DNA of 64,000 nt, from positions 26,623-90,622 of the forward strand of contig CACIBE010000007.1 of assembly GCA_902584805.1 (NCBI GenBank), in the 5' to 3' direction. A program made the position numbers and the translations under genes. The DNA comes from an uncultured Alphaproteobacteria bacterium. GTDB taxonomy: Bacteria; Pseudomonadota; Alphaproteobacteria; HIMB59; GCA-002718135. The notes beneath the pieces were generated by a model, which was given only the letters and a program-made list of their open reading frames with translations, did not search any database and was not told the origin of the DNA. Of this stretch, positions 26,875-36,007 are shown piece by piece (position 1 is the first letter of the stretch; each line of letters begins with the position of its first letter).

Positions 26875-27903
26875 ATGATTTATATTAACCTTATTTTAGT
26901 TTTTTTAGTCTTGGTCGCAATCCATGAATACGGACATTATATAGTTGCCAGATTATTTAACGCTGAAGTTACTGACTTCTCAATTGGGTTTGGCAAACCA
27001 CTTTTAAAATTTACTGATAAAAATGGCACTACATGGAAATTATCTCCTATTCCATTGGGTGGATATGTAAAAATCAAGGGACTTGATAATATATTTTCAC
27101 CAAAATCTAATGATGAGGAGGGATCCTTTCAATCTCTTACACTTTTTCAAAAGATTTTAGTACTTTTAGCAGGAAGTATTTTTAATATTTTTAGTGCATG
27201 GTTTGCTCTATTCTGCATATTTTTCTTTTTTGGAATTGTTAGTTTAATGCCAATTATTGGATCAGTTAGCGAAAATTCATCAGCATTTAAAAATGATCTT
27301 AGAGAAGGTGATAAAATACTTGAGATAAACAATATTAGTATTGAAGAGTTTTCTGATATACCAAAAGCGATTGGCAATAATCCAAGTATTAATATTTTAA
27401 TTGAAAGAAATAATCAGATAATTGAAAAAAACTTTGATCTAAAATTTAATTCAGAATTAAATAGATATATTATTGGAATATCTTCACCTCAAAATCCTAT
27501 TATTGATAAATATAATTTAATTGATTCAATCAAAAATTCTTCTTTATTCATTCCTACATACTATGTAGCTTCATTTTCTTTCCTTCAACAATCATATAAA
27601 GAAAATACATTAGGAGATCAGTTAGCCGGACCTATAGGAATTGTAAAAAATGCAGATCAAATGATGCTTGATCAAGTAAGGGGAGTACTTTTTTTATTTA
27701 TAATAATTTCTTTATTTGTAGGGTTATTTAATTTGCTTCCTATTCCTCTTTTAGATGGTGGTCATATAATCTATTTTATTATTAGAAGAATTTTTTCGAA
27801 CTCTCTTCCTGAGTTTATAACAAGAGTTTATTTAGCTGTGGGGATAACAATAATATCTTTTCTATTTATAGTTGTGACATACAACGATATTTTTTATAAA
27901 TAA
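26875..27903 (+). CDS. rseP: RseP-type site-2 membrane metalloprotease
   Basis: A 342-residue M50 intramembrane protease that cuts transmembrane substrates such as anti-sigma factors. HEYGH at 17-21 in the first helix gives the zinc ligands and catalytic Glu, and LLDGGHI near residue 297 supplies the third ligand (LDG motif). One PDZ domain lies in the periplasmic part (about 120-180). Helices at about 95-125, 285-305 and 320-340 fit RseP, though it is shorter than the 450-residue E. coli enzyme, which has two PDZ domains. In relatives rseP usually follows dxr and precedes bamA; here it stands apart. Confidence 0.9.
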   Translation: MIYINLILVFLVLVAIHEYGHYIVARLFNAEVTDFSIGFGKPLLKFTDKNGTTWKLSPIPLGGYVKIKGLDNIFSPKSNDEEGSFQSLTLFQKILVLLAGSIFNIFSAWFALFCIFFFFGIVSLMPIIGSVSENSSAFKNDLREGDKILEINNISIEEFSDIPKAIGNNPSINILIERNNQIIEKNFDLKFNSELNRYIIGISSPQNPIIDKYNLIDSIKNSSLFIPTYYVASFSFLQQSYKENTLGDQLAGPIGIVKNADQMMLDQVRGVLFLFIIISLFVGLFNLLPIPLLDGGHIIYFIIRRIFSNSLPEFITRVYLAVGITIISFLFIVVTYNDIFYK

Positions 27904-27921
27904 ATATTATTGGGAGATAAA

Positions 27922-28290
27922 ATGACAAATTTTGAAAAAGTAAAAGAATTTATGACAACTTTTGGTCAAGAAGTAAAAACTACTGCTGAATTTCCAGAAA
28001 ATAAAATTGTTGAATTAAGAAAAAAATTGATTGATGAAGAATTTAATGAATTAAAAGATGCAATTAATGATAATGATATAGTTGAAGTTGCTGATGCATT
28101 AACTGATATTTTAGTTGTAACATACGGTGCGGGAGCTGCTTTTGGTATAGATCTAGATAAATGTTTTAACGAAGTTCATCGTAGTAATATGAGTAAACTT
28201 TCAGAAGAAGGTAAGCCAATTTATAATGAATTTGGTAAAGTTATGAAGGGTCCTAATTATTCACCTCCAGATTTGAAAAAAATAATTTAA
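27922..28290 (+). CDS. MazG-like nucleotide pyrophosphohydrolase
   Basis: A 122-residue all-alpha NTP pyrophosphohydrolase-fold protein. The metal-binding pattern is visible as RKKLIDEEFNEL (EExxE-like) and VEVADALTDILVVTYG (ExxD-like), the same arrangement as MazG and phosphoribosyl-ATP pyrophosphatase. It probably cleaves an NTP or modified nucleotide to NMP and PPi; the substrate is unknown. I chose the ATG at 27922, which follows GGGAG at 5 bases; an in-frame TTG at 27910 is less likely. It converges with the metB-like gene. Confidence 0.85.
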   Translation: MTNFEKVKEFMTTFGQEVKTTAEFPENKIVELRKKLIDEEFNELKDAINDNDIVEVADALTDILVVTYGAGAAFGIDLDKCFNEVHRSNMSKLSEEGKPIYNEFGKVMKGPNYSPPDLKKII

Positions 28291-29447
28291 ATATTTTTTA
28301 GAGCATCATCTAAAGACTTCTTTAAGTCTGAAATATCTTCAATTCCAATTGAAAGTCTGATTAGGGTATCAGAAATTCCTAATTCATCTCTAATTTTTTT
28401 ATCTATTGATGCATGTGTCATTATAGCTGGATGCTCAATTAAGCTTTCAACCCCGCCCAAACTTTCTGCTAGTGTAAATATTTCAATTGTTTCAAGAAAT
28501 TTTTTTGCTGAATTAATATCACCCATTAATTCAATTGATAATATTCCGCCAAATCCAGTCATTTGTTTTTTTGCAATGTCATAGCTTGGGTTATTTTCTA
28601 ATCCAGGATAAAAAACGTTATTAATTTTAGGATGTTTTAATAAATAATTAGCAATTTCTAAGGCATTATTATTGTGCCTTTCCATTCTAACCGCAAGTGT
28701 CTTGATTGAACGAATAAGTAAATAACAATCGAAAGGGCTGGGAACAGCACCAACTGCATTTTGAATATATTTAATTTTATCAGCTAAAATTTTATTATCA
28801 TTTATAATTAATGCGCCTCCAATTATATCTGAATGACCTCCAAGATACTTAGTTGACGAATGTATAACAACATCAGCCCCATTATTTATTGGTTGTTGAT
28901 TGTAAGGTGATGCAAAAGTATTATCACAAACTATAATGATATTATCATCTTTTAAGCTTTCTCTAATTTTCTTTATATCTATAATTTTTAGTAATGGGTT
29001 AGAGGGTGTCTCTACCCAAATCATTTTTGTATTTTCTTTTAGATGACCTTGCCAATTATTTTCTTTACTAAGATCGGCATATGTTACTTCTACATCTTGA
29101 TTCACTGATTTAATTTTATCAAATATTCTTCTCGTTCCTCCGTAAACATCATCGCTACAAATAATTGAATAATTTTTACCTAAAGTATCCGATAATGCAG
29201 AAATTGCTGCCATACCTGAGCTAAAAGCATAAGCAAATTTACCATCTTCCAATTCAACTAATAACTTTTCCAATATATCTCTTGTTGGGTTTCCTGTTCT
29301 TGCATATTCATAAGTAAAGTCACCAGGAGAATTTTGCTTAAAAGTCGATGAAAGATGAATAGGAGGCATTACTGCACCCGTAGTTTCATCAGCTCCATGA
29401 CCTGAATGAATTACTTTAGAATTAAATTTTTTATCTTTAGTTTTCAT
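28287..29447 (-). CDS. metB: Cystathionine gamma-synthase/lyase-family PLP enzyme
   Basis: A 386-residue Cys/Met-metabolism PLP enzyme. The Schiff-base lysine lies in SSTKYLGGHSD, and YEYARTGNPTRD and SLGGVESLIEHPA are diagnostic. The family includes cystathionine gamma-synthase (metB), gamma-lyase and homocysteine-forming enzymes; sequence by eye does not separate them. It is the third gene of cysE-cysK-metB, so reverse transsulfuration or cysteine/homocysteine interconversion is likely. I chose the ATG at 29447, two bases after the cysK stop; a TTG at 29459 would add four residues. Confidence 0.88.
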   Translation of the reverse strand: MKTKDKKFNSKVIHSGHGADETTGAVMPPIHLSSTFKQNSPGDFTYEYARTGNPTRDILEKLLVELEDGKFAYAFSSGMAAISALSDTLGKNYSIICSDDVYGGTRRIFDKIKSVNQDVEVTYADLSKENNWQGHLKENTKMIWVETPSNPLLKIIDIKKIRESLKDDNIIIVCDNTFASPYNQQPINNGADVVIHSSTKYLGGHSDIIGGALIINDNKILADKIKYIQNAVGAVPSPFDCYLLIRSIKTLAVRMERHNNNALEIANYLLKHPKINNVFYPGLENNPSYDIAKKQMTGFGGILSIELMGDINSAKKFLETIEIFTLAESLGGVESLIEHPAIMTHASIDKKIRDELGISDTLIRLSIGIEDISDLKKSLDDALKNI

Positions 29448-29449
29448 TA

Positions 29450-30451
29450 TTATGTCCAATCGGCATAAGGTAAATTTTTGGAAATCAAATATTCTTTATT
29501 AAACATCTTATCATAATATTTATTTGCATCATCACAAAGTATTGTCGCAATTTTTTTTCCCTTACCCATTGATTTAGCCAGTTTTACTGCACCGCATATA
29601 TTTACTCCAGAACTTAATCCTAGAAATAATCCGTCTGTTTTCATAATTTTAAATAGCATTTCCATACATTCTTGATCGGAAACAAAAAATGATTGGTCTA
29701 CAAGACAATTTTCTAAATTTTTTGTTACTCTGGCTTGTCCAATACCTTCTGTAATTGATTCCTCTCCTTTTTTTTCTGGTTTACCATTAGTAAAATAATT
29801 AAACATTGATGATCCTTGTGAGTCAGTACAAGCGATAATAATTTTTTTATTTTTTGATTTTAACCCAACACTCACACCAGTTAAAGTTCCTCCAGTTCCA
29901 ATTGCACATGTGAAACCATCTATTTTACCATCTGTTTGTTTAAAAATTTCTGCAGATGTTGTTTTTTCATGAAATTTGTAGTTAGCTAAATTTTCAAATT
30001 GACCAGCCCAAAAAGTTTTTTTACCTGTTTGTTTTTCAATATCTTTAGCTAATTGCTGCGAGACTTTTTGATAGTTACCAGGATCGGAATATGGTTTTGC
30101 ATCAACTAAATGAAGTTTTGCTCCCATATTTTTTAGTATATCTCTTTTAGATTGAACGGTGATGTTAGGCATTACAATTTCTAGATTATAATTTTTTGCA
30201 TTACAAACTAATGCTAAGCCTATTCCTGTATTCCCAAAAGTACCTTCAACGACAGTTCCACCTGGTTCTAATAATTTTCTTTCTTCCGCATCCTCGATAA
30301 TACCAAGTGCTGTTCTATCTTTCACTGAACCAGCTGGATTCATAAATTCAGCTTTACCGTATATTTCACAACCTGAAATCTCTGAAGGGTATTTTAATTT
30401 TATTAGGGGGGTGTTACCAATTAATTGAGTAACATTATTTGTTATCATCAA
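29450..30451 (-). CDS. cysK: Cysteine synthase / cystathionine beta-synthase-like PLP enzyme
   Basis: A 333-residue fold-type II PLP enzyme. The PLP lysine is K44 in [11 protein letters not shown], the Asn loop is [12 protein letters not shown], and the phosphate loop is [13 protein letters not shown]. It condenses O-acetylserine (from CysE upstream) with sulfide to cysteine, or serine with homocysteine. The C-terminal extension ending in ADWT resembles the subgroup often called cysteine synthase A in alphaproteobacteria. Its start overlaps cysE by 17 bases, giving translational coupling. Confidence 0.9.
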   Translation of the reverse strand: MMITNNVTQLIGNTPLIKLKYPSEISGCEIYGKAEFMNPAGSVKDRTALGIIEDAEERKLLEPGGTVVEGTFGNTGIGLALVCNAKNYNLEIVMPNITVQSKRDILKNMGAKLHLVDAKPYSDPGNYQKVSQQLAKDIEKQTGKKTFWAGQFENLANYKFHEKTTSAEIFKQTDGKIDGFTCAIGTGGTLTGVSVGLKSKNKKIIIACTDSQGSSMFNYFTNGKPEKKGEESITEGIGQARVTKNLENCLVDQSFFVSDQECMEMLFKIMKTDGLFLGLSSGVNICGAVKLAKSMGKGKKIATILCDDANKYYDKMFNKEYLISKNLPYADWT

Positions 30452-31010
30452 TATCTCTTACACCATATGGATTAAATGAAGTATCCTTATTAATATTAAT
30501 ATTTTTAACTGGATTTCCTACCATTGTTGCATAAGGGGGAACATCTTTTAATACAACTGTATTAGCCCCAACTCTTGCACAACTCCCAATATTAATCGGG
30601 CCAAGAATACTTGCTCCACATCCTATAATTACATTATCCTCTATTGTTGGATGTCTTTTTGTATCTCTTTGATCATTGGAATTTTCTGCTGGACTAATTC
30701 CTCCAAGTGTAACACCATGATATAAAGTAACATTATCTCCAATTATGCTTGTTTCTCCAATTACAGTTCCCATACCATGATCAATAAATAGGTTTTTACC
30801 TATTTTAGCTGCTGGATGAATTTCAATTCCTGTTAAAAAACGACTAAATTGAGAAACTATTCTTGCTAGAGTGTAAAGATTTAAATTCCATAGATTGTTT
30901 GCTATTCTATGAAAGAAAACAGACTTCACTCCTGGGTATGTAAGCACGATACTTAGTTTGCTTCTTGCAGCTGGATCTCTTTTAATTATCGAGTCTAAAT
31001 AATCAGTCAT
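30435..31010 (-). CDS. cysE: Serine O-acetyltransferase
   Basis: A 191-residue left-handed beta-helix acetyltransferase that makes O-acetylserine from serine and acetyl-Co[28 protein letters not shown] is the family's N-terminal helical part, and the hexapeptide repeat section carries the catalytic His/Asp ([12 protein letters not shown]) and HGVTLGG. The short N-terminus (full-length E. coli CysE is 273 residues) matches the compact form seen in many alphaproteobacteria. It is the first gene of the minus-strand cysE-cysK-metB operon, with a 137-bp divergent promoter region upstream. Confidence 0.94.
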   Translation of the reverse strand: MTDYLDSIIKRDPAARSKLSIVLTYPGVKSVFFHRIANNLWNLNLYTLARIVSQFSRFLTGIEIHPAAKIGKNLFIDHGMGTVIGETSIIGDNVTLYHGVTLGGISPAENSNDQRDTKRHPTIEDNVIIGCGASILGPINIGSCARVGANTVVLKDVPPYATMVGNPVKNININKDTSFNPYGVRDIDDNK

Positions 31011-31147
31011 TTCGTAATGCTATTTAGTGATTATTGCATTTTTTTCAATGTAACGAGGATTTCTCTTTAAAATTTATGATTTTAATTATGTCAATTATTG
31101 ATAGTTTATGTAGATAAAAGATAATCAATATATGATTTGCTAATTTA

Positions 31148-32269
31148 ATGATTAAAGTAAATAAAATCAAAATTCATTTATTTAAGTATAAGAATAAAAA
31201 TCCAGTTTTATCTTCATTTGGCAGAATGACTTTTAGATCATCGTTAGTAGTTGAATTAATTGATCAAAATGACAACAGTGGATTTGGTGAAATATGGTGT
31301 AATTTCCCAAATCATGCTGGTAGATATAGGTTTGAAATTTTCAAAGATTATTTTGTAAATTTACTTAAAAATTTTAATTTTGAAAAGCCGAGTGAACCTT
31401 ATGATTATTTTTATGAAAAATTTAATTCAATAAAAATTCAAAGTGGTGATTATGGAGCTTTTAGTAATATTATTTCCGGAATAGATTGTGCTTGTTGGGA
31501 TTTATTTTCAAAAAATAAAAAAATACCTTTAAACAAATTAATTAATAGTAATTCTTCAGATAAGATTCAAGTTTATGCTAGTGGTATTAATAGAGACGAA
31601 CATCAAGAAAGAATTAGTGAAGCAAGAAAATTAGGAATAAAAAAATTTAAAATAAAAATTGGTTATGATTTAAATGATGATATTTCAAGTTTAGTATCAA
31701 TTGAGAAAATTTTAAATGATTATGAAGATTATATGATTGATGTAAATCAAGCTTGGAAAATAGATAAAGTTAACTCAAATATTAAAGCATTAAATCAGTT
31801 CAGATATTATTGGTTAGAAGAGCCAATTAGCGCTGATAATTCTTTAAATGAAATTATTAATTTAATAAATAATCATAAAAATTTAGCCTTTGGTGAAAAT
31901 ATTACTCAAATAAATAACTTTGTTAAATTAAATGATGATACTTCAATTAAATTTTTACAACCAGATATTGCTAGGTATGGAGGTATTTCTCAAATAATAA
32001 GTTTAAAAGATAAAATAGTTACTGATAAATTATATCTACATTATTTAGGTGGTGCTGTAGGTTTGGTTACTTCAGCACATTTAATGTCTGCAATTAATCA
32101 AAGCGGTTTTTTAGAATATGATATTAACGAAAATGCACTAAGAACTGATATTTTGAAACCTGCCATCAAAATAAGAGATGGTTATCTTTTATTAAATTCA
32201 TCAATAGGTATCGGTTTTAATTTTTCTGAAATGTCAAAAAATTATCTAAATCAATATTATGAATTATAA
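31148..32269 (+). CDS. Enolase-superfamily (mandelate racemase/muconate lactonising type) enzyme
   Basis: A 373-residue enolase-superfamily protein. The KxK acid/base motif (KKFKIKIG, about 162-169) and metal ligands Asp (MIDVNQAW), Glu (YWLEEPIS) and Glu (FGENI) appear in order along the barrel. The capping domain is N-terminal (about 1-120). Members abstract an alpha-proton from carboxylates in dehydration, racemisation or cycloisomerisation; sugar-acid dehydratases are common. The substrate cannot be read from sequence. Its 3' end overlaps the next gene by 11 bases. Confidence 0.85.
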   Translation: MIKVNKIKIHLFKYKNKNPVLSSFGRMTFRSSLVVELIDQNDNSGFGEIWCNFPNHAGRYRFEIFKDYFVNLLKNFNFEKPSEPYDYFYEKFNSIKIQSGDYGAFSNIISGIDCACWDLFSKNKKIPLNKLINSNSSDKIQVYASGINRDEHQERISEARKLGIKKFKIKIGYDLNDDISSLVSIEKILNDYEDYMIDVNQAWKIDKVNSNIKALNQFRYYWLEEPISADNSLNEIINLINNHKNLAFGENITQINNFVKLNDDTSIKFLQPDIARYGGISQIISLKDKIVTDKLYLHYLGGAVGLVTSAHLMSAINQSGFLEYDINENALRTDILKPAIKIRDGYLLLNSSIGIGFNFSEMSKNYLNQYYEL

Positions 32270-32654
32270 AATTAAAGTTTATTATGAAGATACCGATGCA
32301 TCAGGCAGAGTATATCATTCAAATTATTTAAAATATTTAGAGAGGGGTAGGTCAGAATTCTTATATAAATTGGGTTATAATCATCAAAACCTACTCCAAT
32401 CACTTAATTTTTACTTTGTAGTTAAACATATCGATATTGATTTTAAATTACCTGCATATTTTGAAGATATCTTAGATGTTGAAACAAAAATTCATGAAAT
32501 TTCAAAAGTAAAAATAATTTTTAATCAGTCTATATTTAGAGAAAAAAATTTATTAATTGATTCGAAGATTTTAATAACTCCTGTAAATGATAAAGGTAAA
32601 ATCGTAAAAATGCCTATTGAAATGCTAGATAAATTGCAATTATCAAAAATCTAA
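32259..32654 (+). CDS. ybgC: YbgC-type acyl-CoA thioesterase (hot-dog fold)
   Basis: A 131-residue 4-hydroxybenzoyl-CoA thioesterase-family protein. The YYEDTDASGRVYHSNYLKYLERGRSEF stretch contains the catalytic Asp (D13) and conserved His (H20) of YbgC proteins. It hydrolyses short acyl-CoA or acyl-ACP thioesters. YbgC usually opens the tolQRAB operon; here it is coupled to an enolase-superfamily gene instead, with an 11-base overlap, and no tol genes follow in the window. Confidence 0.9.
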   Translation: MNYKIKVYYEDTDASGRVYHSNYLKYLERGRSEFLYKLGYNHQNLLQSLNFYFVVKHIDIDFKLPAYFEDILDVETKIHEISKVKIIFNQSIFREKNLLIDSKILITPVNDKGKIVKMPIEMLDKLQLSKI

Positions 32655-32700
32655 ATAAATTTATATTTTTTTATAGGCAAACAAATGTTAAATAAATTTT

Positions 32701-33537
32701 ATGGGAATTGTAACTGATGTAATACTGCCTCTTTCTCTAGCTTTCATTATGTTTTCATTGGGTTTAGGTTTAAGTATCAGTGATTTTACTAGAGTTTTCT
32801 TTAAACCAAGAGATTTTCTTATCGGATTATTTTTTCAAATTATTGTTCTTCCAATAGTTGCATTAATAATTGTTATGTTTTGGCCTTTATCTCCTGAGTT
32901 AGCTATTGGAGTAATGATCCTTGCAGCTGCGCCTGGCGGTGTAACTAGTAATGTTTTAACATCATTTGCAAAAGGAAATATTGCTCTTTCCATATCTTTG
33001 ACGGCAATAAATAGTATCTTATGTGTAATTACTGTTCCATTAATATTAATGATATCATTAAGTGTTCTTGACATGGGTAGTATTAATGAGGGACAGTCGT
33101 TATTTAGTGTTGCATCACAAATGTTTTTAATTGTTACAATACCAGTTATCGTTGGAGTTTTATTAAGCGGAGTACTATCTTCATTTGAAAAAATAGCAAA
33201 AAATATATCAATAATTTTATTTGTTTTAGTTCTTATTGGAGCAATATTATCTCAAAGAGAAAATGTTATTACTTACTTTGCTCAAGCAGGTTTGGTTATG
33301 TTATTTTTAAATATTATAATGATGATCATTGTTTATTTATTATCTAATACTTTTAAATCCTCAAAAGAAACATTCAGATGTTGGTTGATGGAAGTTGGGT
33401 TACAAAATGGAACATTAGCAATTGTTGTAGCTAATACTTTCTTTGCAAGTACTGTTTATTTGATACCTGCTGCTATTTATAGCTTAATAATGTATGCAAC
33501 AGCTCTACCATTAATATATTTCTTAAGAAGAAATTAA
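32701..33537 (+). CDS. Bile acid:sodium symporter (BASS) family transporter
   Basis: A 278-residue membrane protein with about nine hydrophobic helices. The SxGL...ISDF start and the crossing motif AAPGGVTSNVLTSFAKGNIALSISLTAINS (about 77-106) are typical of BASS transporters, which import organic acids (pyruvate, pantoate, sulfonates, bile acids) with Na+. GLQNGTLAIVVANTFF marks the second repeat. The substrate is unknown. Its 3' end overlaps the convergent PhyH gene by 15 bases. Confidence 0.9.
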   Translation: MGIVTDVILPLSLAFIMFSLGLGLSISDFTRVFFKPRDFLIGLFFQIIVLPIVALIIVMFWPLSPELAIGVMILAAAPGGVTSNVLTSFAKGNIALSISLTAINSILCVITVPLILMISLSVLDMGSINEGQSLFSVASQMFLIVTIPVIVGVLLSGVLSSFEKIAKNISIILFVLVLIGAILSQRENVITYFAQAGLVMLFLNIIMMIIVYLLSNTFKSSKETFRCWLMEVGLQNGTLAIVVANTFFASTVYLIPAAIYSLIMYATALPLIYFLRRN

Positions 33538-34317
33538 TACTGGAAAAGTTTCGCTATCTAAAACTTCATTATTTTTGAGATTGATATTTGGAAATGGGGG
33601 AGACATTTCACCTTTCCTCTTAATATATCTTGCGTCATCACCAGTAAATCTAACTGAAAAAGCTCTTCTTCTATTATTTGAATTATTACCATATGAAGCA
33701 TGAATTGTTGCATAGTTAAATGCTATGGCATCTCCTAGCTCACATTCATAGGAAATAATTTCATAATCTTTTCTATTATTTTCAATATCTGGAATTTTTT
33801 CAAATTCTTTATCTTTATGATCATAATCATAACCTTTAAATTTTGTAGGTAAAAATATTTTATTCCATTTATGTGACCCTAGTATGAATTCCATTGATGA
33901 ATTAATATCAATTTTATCAAGTGGTATCCAAATACTTACATTATCTCTTCCTTGTACACAGTAATACCCCTGATCTTGATGCCACGGTGTTCTTTTTTTA
34001 GATCCTTTTTCTTTTATTAAAACATGCTCATGGAATAAATTTACTTTTTTAGATTTCATTAATGAGCCAGCAATTTTTGCAATATTAGAATTAAAAATAA
34101 AATTTCTATACTCTTTTATTCTTTGCCAATTACAATAATCATCATAAAATATCTCTTGATTATTTTCTTCTTCATAAACACATTTATATTTACTTGGGTT
34201 TTTAAAATTATGCTCAACACCCTTTCTTAGTTCTTCAATCCATTTTTGATCAATAATTCTTTTTAGTAATACAACTCCATTATTCTGAAACTCATTACTA
34301 GTATTTTTTTCAATCAT
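33523..34317 (-). CDS. Phytanoyl-CoA dioxygenase-family Fe(II)/2-oxoglutarate oxygenase
   Basis: A 264-residue PhyH-fold oxygenase. The iron-binding HxD is in TPWHQDQGYYCV (about 131-142), the distal His in YATIHASYGNN (about 213), and the 2-oxoglutarate Arg in RRAFSVRF. Marine bacteria carry many PhyH enzymes acting on diverse small molecules; the substrate is unknown. It is the last gene of the minus-strand group and abuts the ABC-2 permease gene with no gap. A second, different PhyH gene lies at 56423. Confidence 0.88.
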   Translation of the reverse strand: MIEKNTSNEFQNNGVVLLKRIIDQKWIEELRKGVEHNFKNPSKYKCVYEEENNQEIFYDDYCNWQRIKEYRNFIFNSNIAKIAGSLMKSKKVNLFHEHVLIKEKGSKKRTPWHQDQGYYCVQGRDNVSIWIPLDKIDINSSMEFILGSHKWNKIFLPTKFKGYDYDHKDKEFEKIPDIENNRKDYEIISYECELGDAIAFNYATIHASYGNNSNNRRRAFSVRFTGDDARYIKRKGEMSPPFPNINLKNNEVLDSETFPVLISS

Positions 34318-35079
34318 TTAATCTTTAATTCTATATCCTTTTGAAAATGTATATGTGATAAATATTATGCATCCAATTAGAATTGTTAGGATAGTTAATG
34401 TACTTGTAAGTAGTGATACATCAGAAACTTCATAAAAACTATATCTGAAACCGCTTATTAAATATAAAACAGGATTAAGTAATGATATTTTCTGCCAAAA
34501 TTCTGGAAGCATATTAATAGAGTAAAAACTTCCACCTAAAAAAACTAACGGTGTAATTATTAAAATTGGAATAATTTGTAATCCTTCAAAGCCTTCGGCA
34601 TACATTCCAATTATAAAGCCAAATAAAGCAAATGTAATTGATGTTAGAATTAAAAAAAACATCATGAGAAGAGGGTGATCTATTCTTACATCTACAAAAA
34701 AATTAGCTGTTAGAATAATTACACATCCAATTATTAATGATTTGGATGCTGCGGCTCCTACAAAACCAAGTACTATCTCAAATGATGATAATGGCGCAGC
34801 AAGTATTTCATAGATAGTATTTGTAAATCTTGGAAAATAAAAAGCAAAAGAAGCATTTGAAATTGATTGAGTCAAGATAGTTAACATAATCATTCCTGGT
34901 ACGATATAAGAGCCATAATTTATTCCATCTATCTCTGTAATTCTTGAACCAATTGCAGACCCAAAAACTACAAAGTAAAGAGAAGTTGTGATTATTGGCG
35001 AGGCAAGACTTTGAAATAAGGTTCTTCTAAACCTTTCCATTTCATGAATATATATTGCTTTAATTCCGTACCAATTCAT
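34318..35079 (-). CDS. ABC-2 type transporter permease
   Basis: A 253-residue membrane protein with six hydrophobic helices and the ABC-2 pattern: an amphipathic N-terminus (EMERFRRTLFQSLASPIITTSLYFVVFG) and the LVFLGGSFYSINMLPEFWQKISLLNPVLYLISGFR motif before the last helix. It resembles YadH and NodJ. With the ATPase encoded just upstream it should form an exporter, possibly of a lipid, polysaccharide or drug. It overlaps the ATPase gene by 20 bases. Confidence 0.92.
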   Translation of the reverse strand: MNWYGIKAIYIHEMERFRRTLFQSLASPIITTSLYFVVFGSAIGSRITEIDGINYGSYIVPGMIMLTILTQSISNASFAFYFPRFTNTIYEILAAPLSSFEIVLGFVGAAASKSLIIGCVIILTANFFVDVRIDHPLLMMFFLILTSITFALFGFIIGMYAEGFEGLQIIPILIITPLVFLGGSFYSINMLPEFWQKISLLNPVLYLISGFRYSFYEVSDVSLLTSTLTILTILIGCIIFITYTFSKGYRIKD

Positions 35080-36004
35080 TATTATTTTCCTTTATTAGTT
35101 TAATGAAAATCTCTTCCAGTGAACTTTGCTCAGTATTAATATCTTTTATTTCATAACCATCTTTTTTTACATCATTTAATAATTCAGTAATATCAGTTGT
35201 GTTTGAGTTTAAATTATAGGTATGTGAGATAATTTTATTTGTTTGATCTAAAGTAAAATTATATTTTGATAAATTACCATTTATTTTTTCTATAGGTTCA
35301 AATAATTCAATTTTAATTGTTTTTTCTCCAAGTTTTTTAATTAATTTATCTTTTTCATCGACTAAAATTATTTTACCATCGTTTATAACTGCCACTCTAT
35401 CACTTAACTCTTCAGCTTCTTCAATATAATGTGTTGTTAAAATAATTGTTACTCCATCTTCATTTAATTTTTTTACAACATCCCACATGTCTTTTCGTAA
35501 TTCAACATCCACACTAGCTGTTGGTTCATCTAAAAATAATAATTTAGGTTGGTGAGATAAAGCTTTAGCTATCAGAACCCTTCTTTTCATTCCACCCGAT
35601 AGTTCTTTAATTTTATTATCTTTTTTGTCCCATAAGGATAGTTGTTTTAAAAGCTTTTCTATATAATTATGATCAGGCTTCTTACCAAAAAGACCTCTAG
35701 AATAATTAACATTGTTCCAGACAGTTTCAAAAGATTCAAGATTTAATTCTTGAGGAACAATACCAGTTATTTTTCTAGTAGTTCGATAATTTTTAACAAT
35801 ATCCATATTATTTATTTTTATTGTTCCTGTATTAAAATTTACAATTCCACAAATTGAGTTTATTAGTGTTGATTTTCCTGCACCATTTGGTCCAAGTAGA
35901 GCAAATATTTCTCCTTCTTTAATATTAAGATTTACATTTTCTAATGCTTTAACTGAATTTTTATAAAATTTAGTTACATTATTTATCTCAAGTATATTCT
36001 TCAT
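35060..36004 (-). CDS. ABC-2 type transporter ATP-binding protein
   Basis: A 314-residue ABC ATPase with Walker A GPNGAGKST (about 38-46), signature LSGGMKRRVLIAKAL, Walker B LLFLDEPTASVD and the H-loop TTHYIEEAEEL, typical of the YadG/CcmA-like exporter group. A C-terminal domain of about 90 residues follows. The partner permease gene is downstream with a 20-base overlap, so the two make one exporter. The substrate is unknown. Confidence 0.95.
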   Translation of the reverse strand: MKNILEINNVTKFYKNSVKALENVNLNIKEGEIFALLGPNGAGKSTLINSICGIVNFNTGTIKINNMDIVKNYRTTRKITGIVPQELNLESFETVWNNVNYSRGLFGKKPDHNYIEKLLKQLSLWDKKDNKIKELSGGMKRRVLIAKALSHQPKLLFLDEPTASVDVELRKDMWDVVKKLNEDGVTIILTTHYIEEAEELSDRVAVINDGKIILVDEKDKLIKKLGEKTIKIELFEPIEKINGNLSKYNFTLDQTNKIISHTYNLNSNTTDITELLNDVKKDGYEIKDINTEQSSLEEIFIKLIKENNNELVRN

Positions 36005-36007
36005 AAT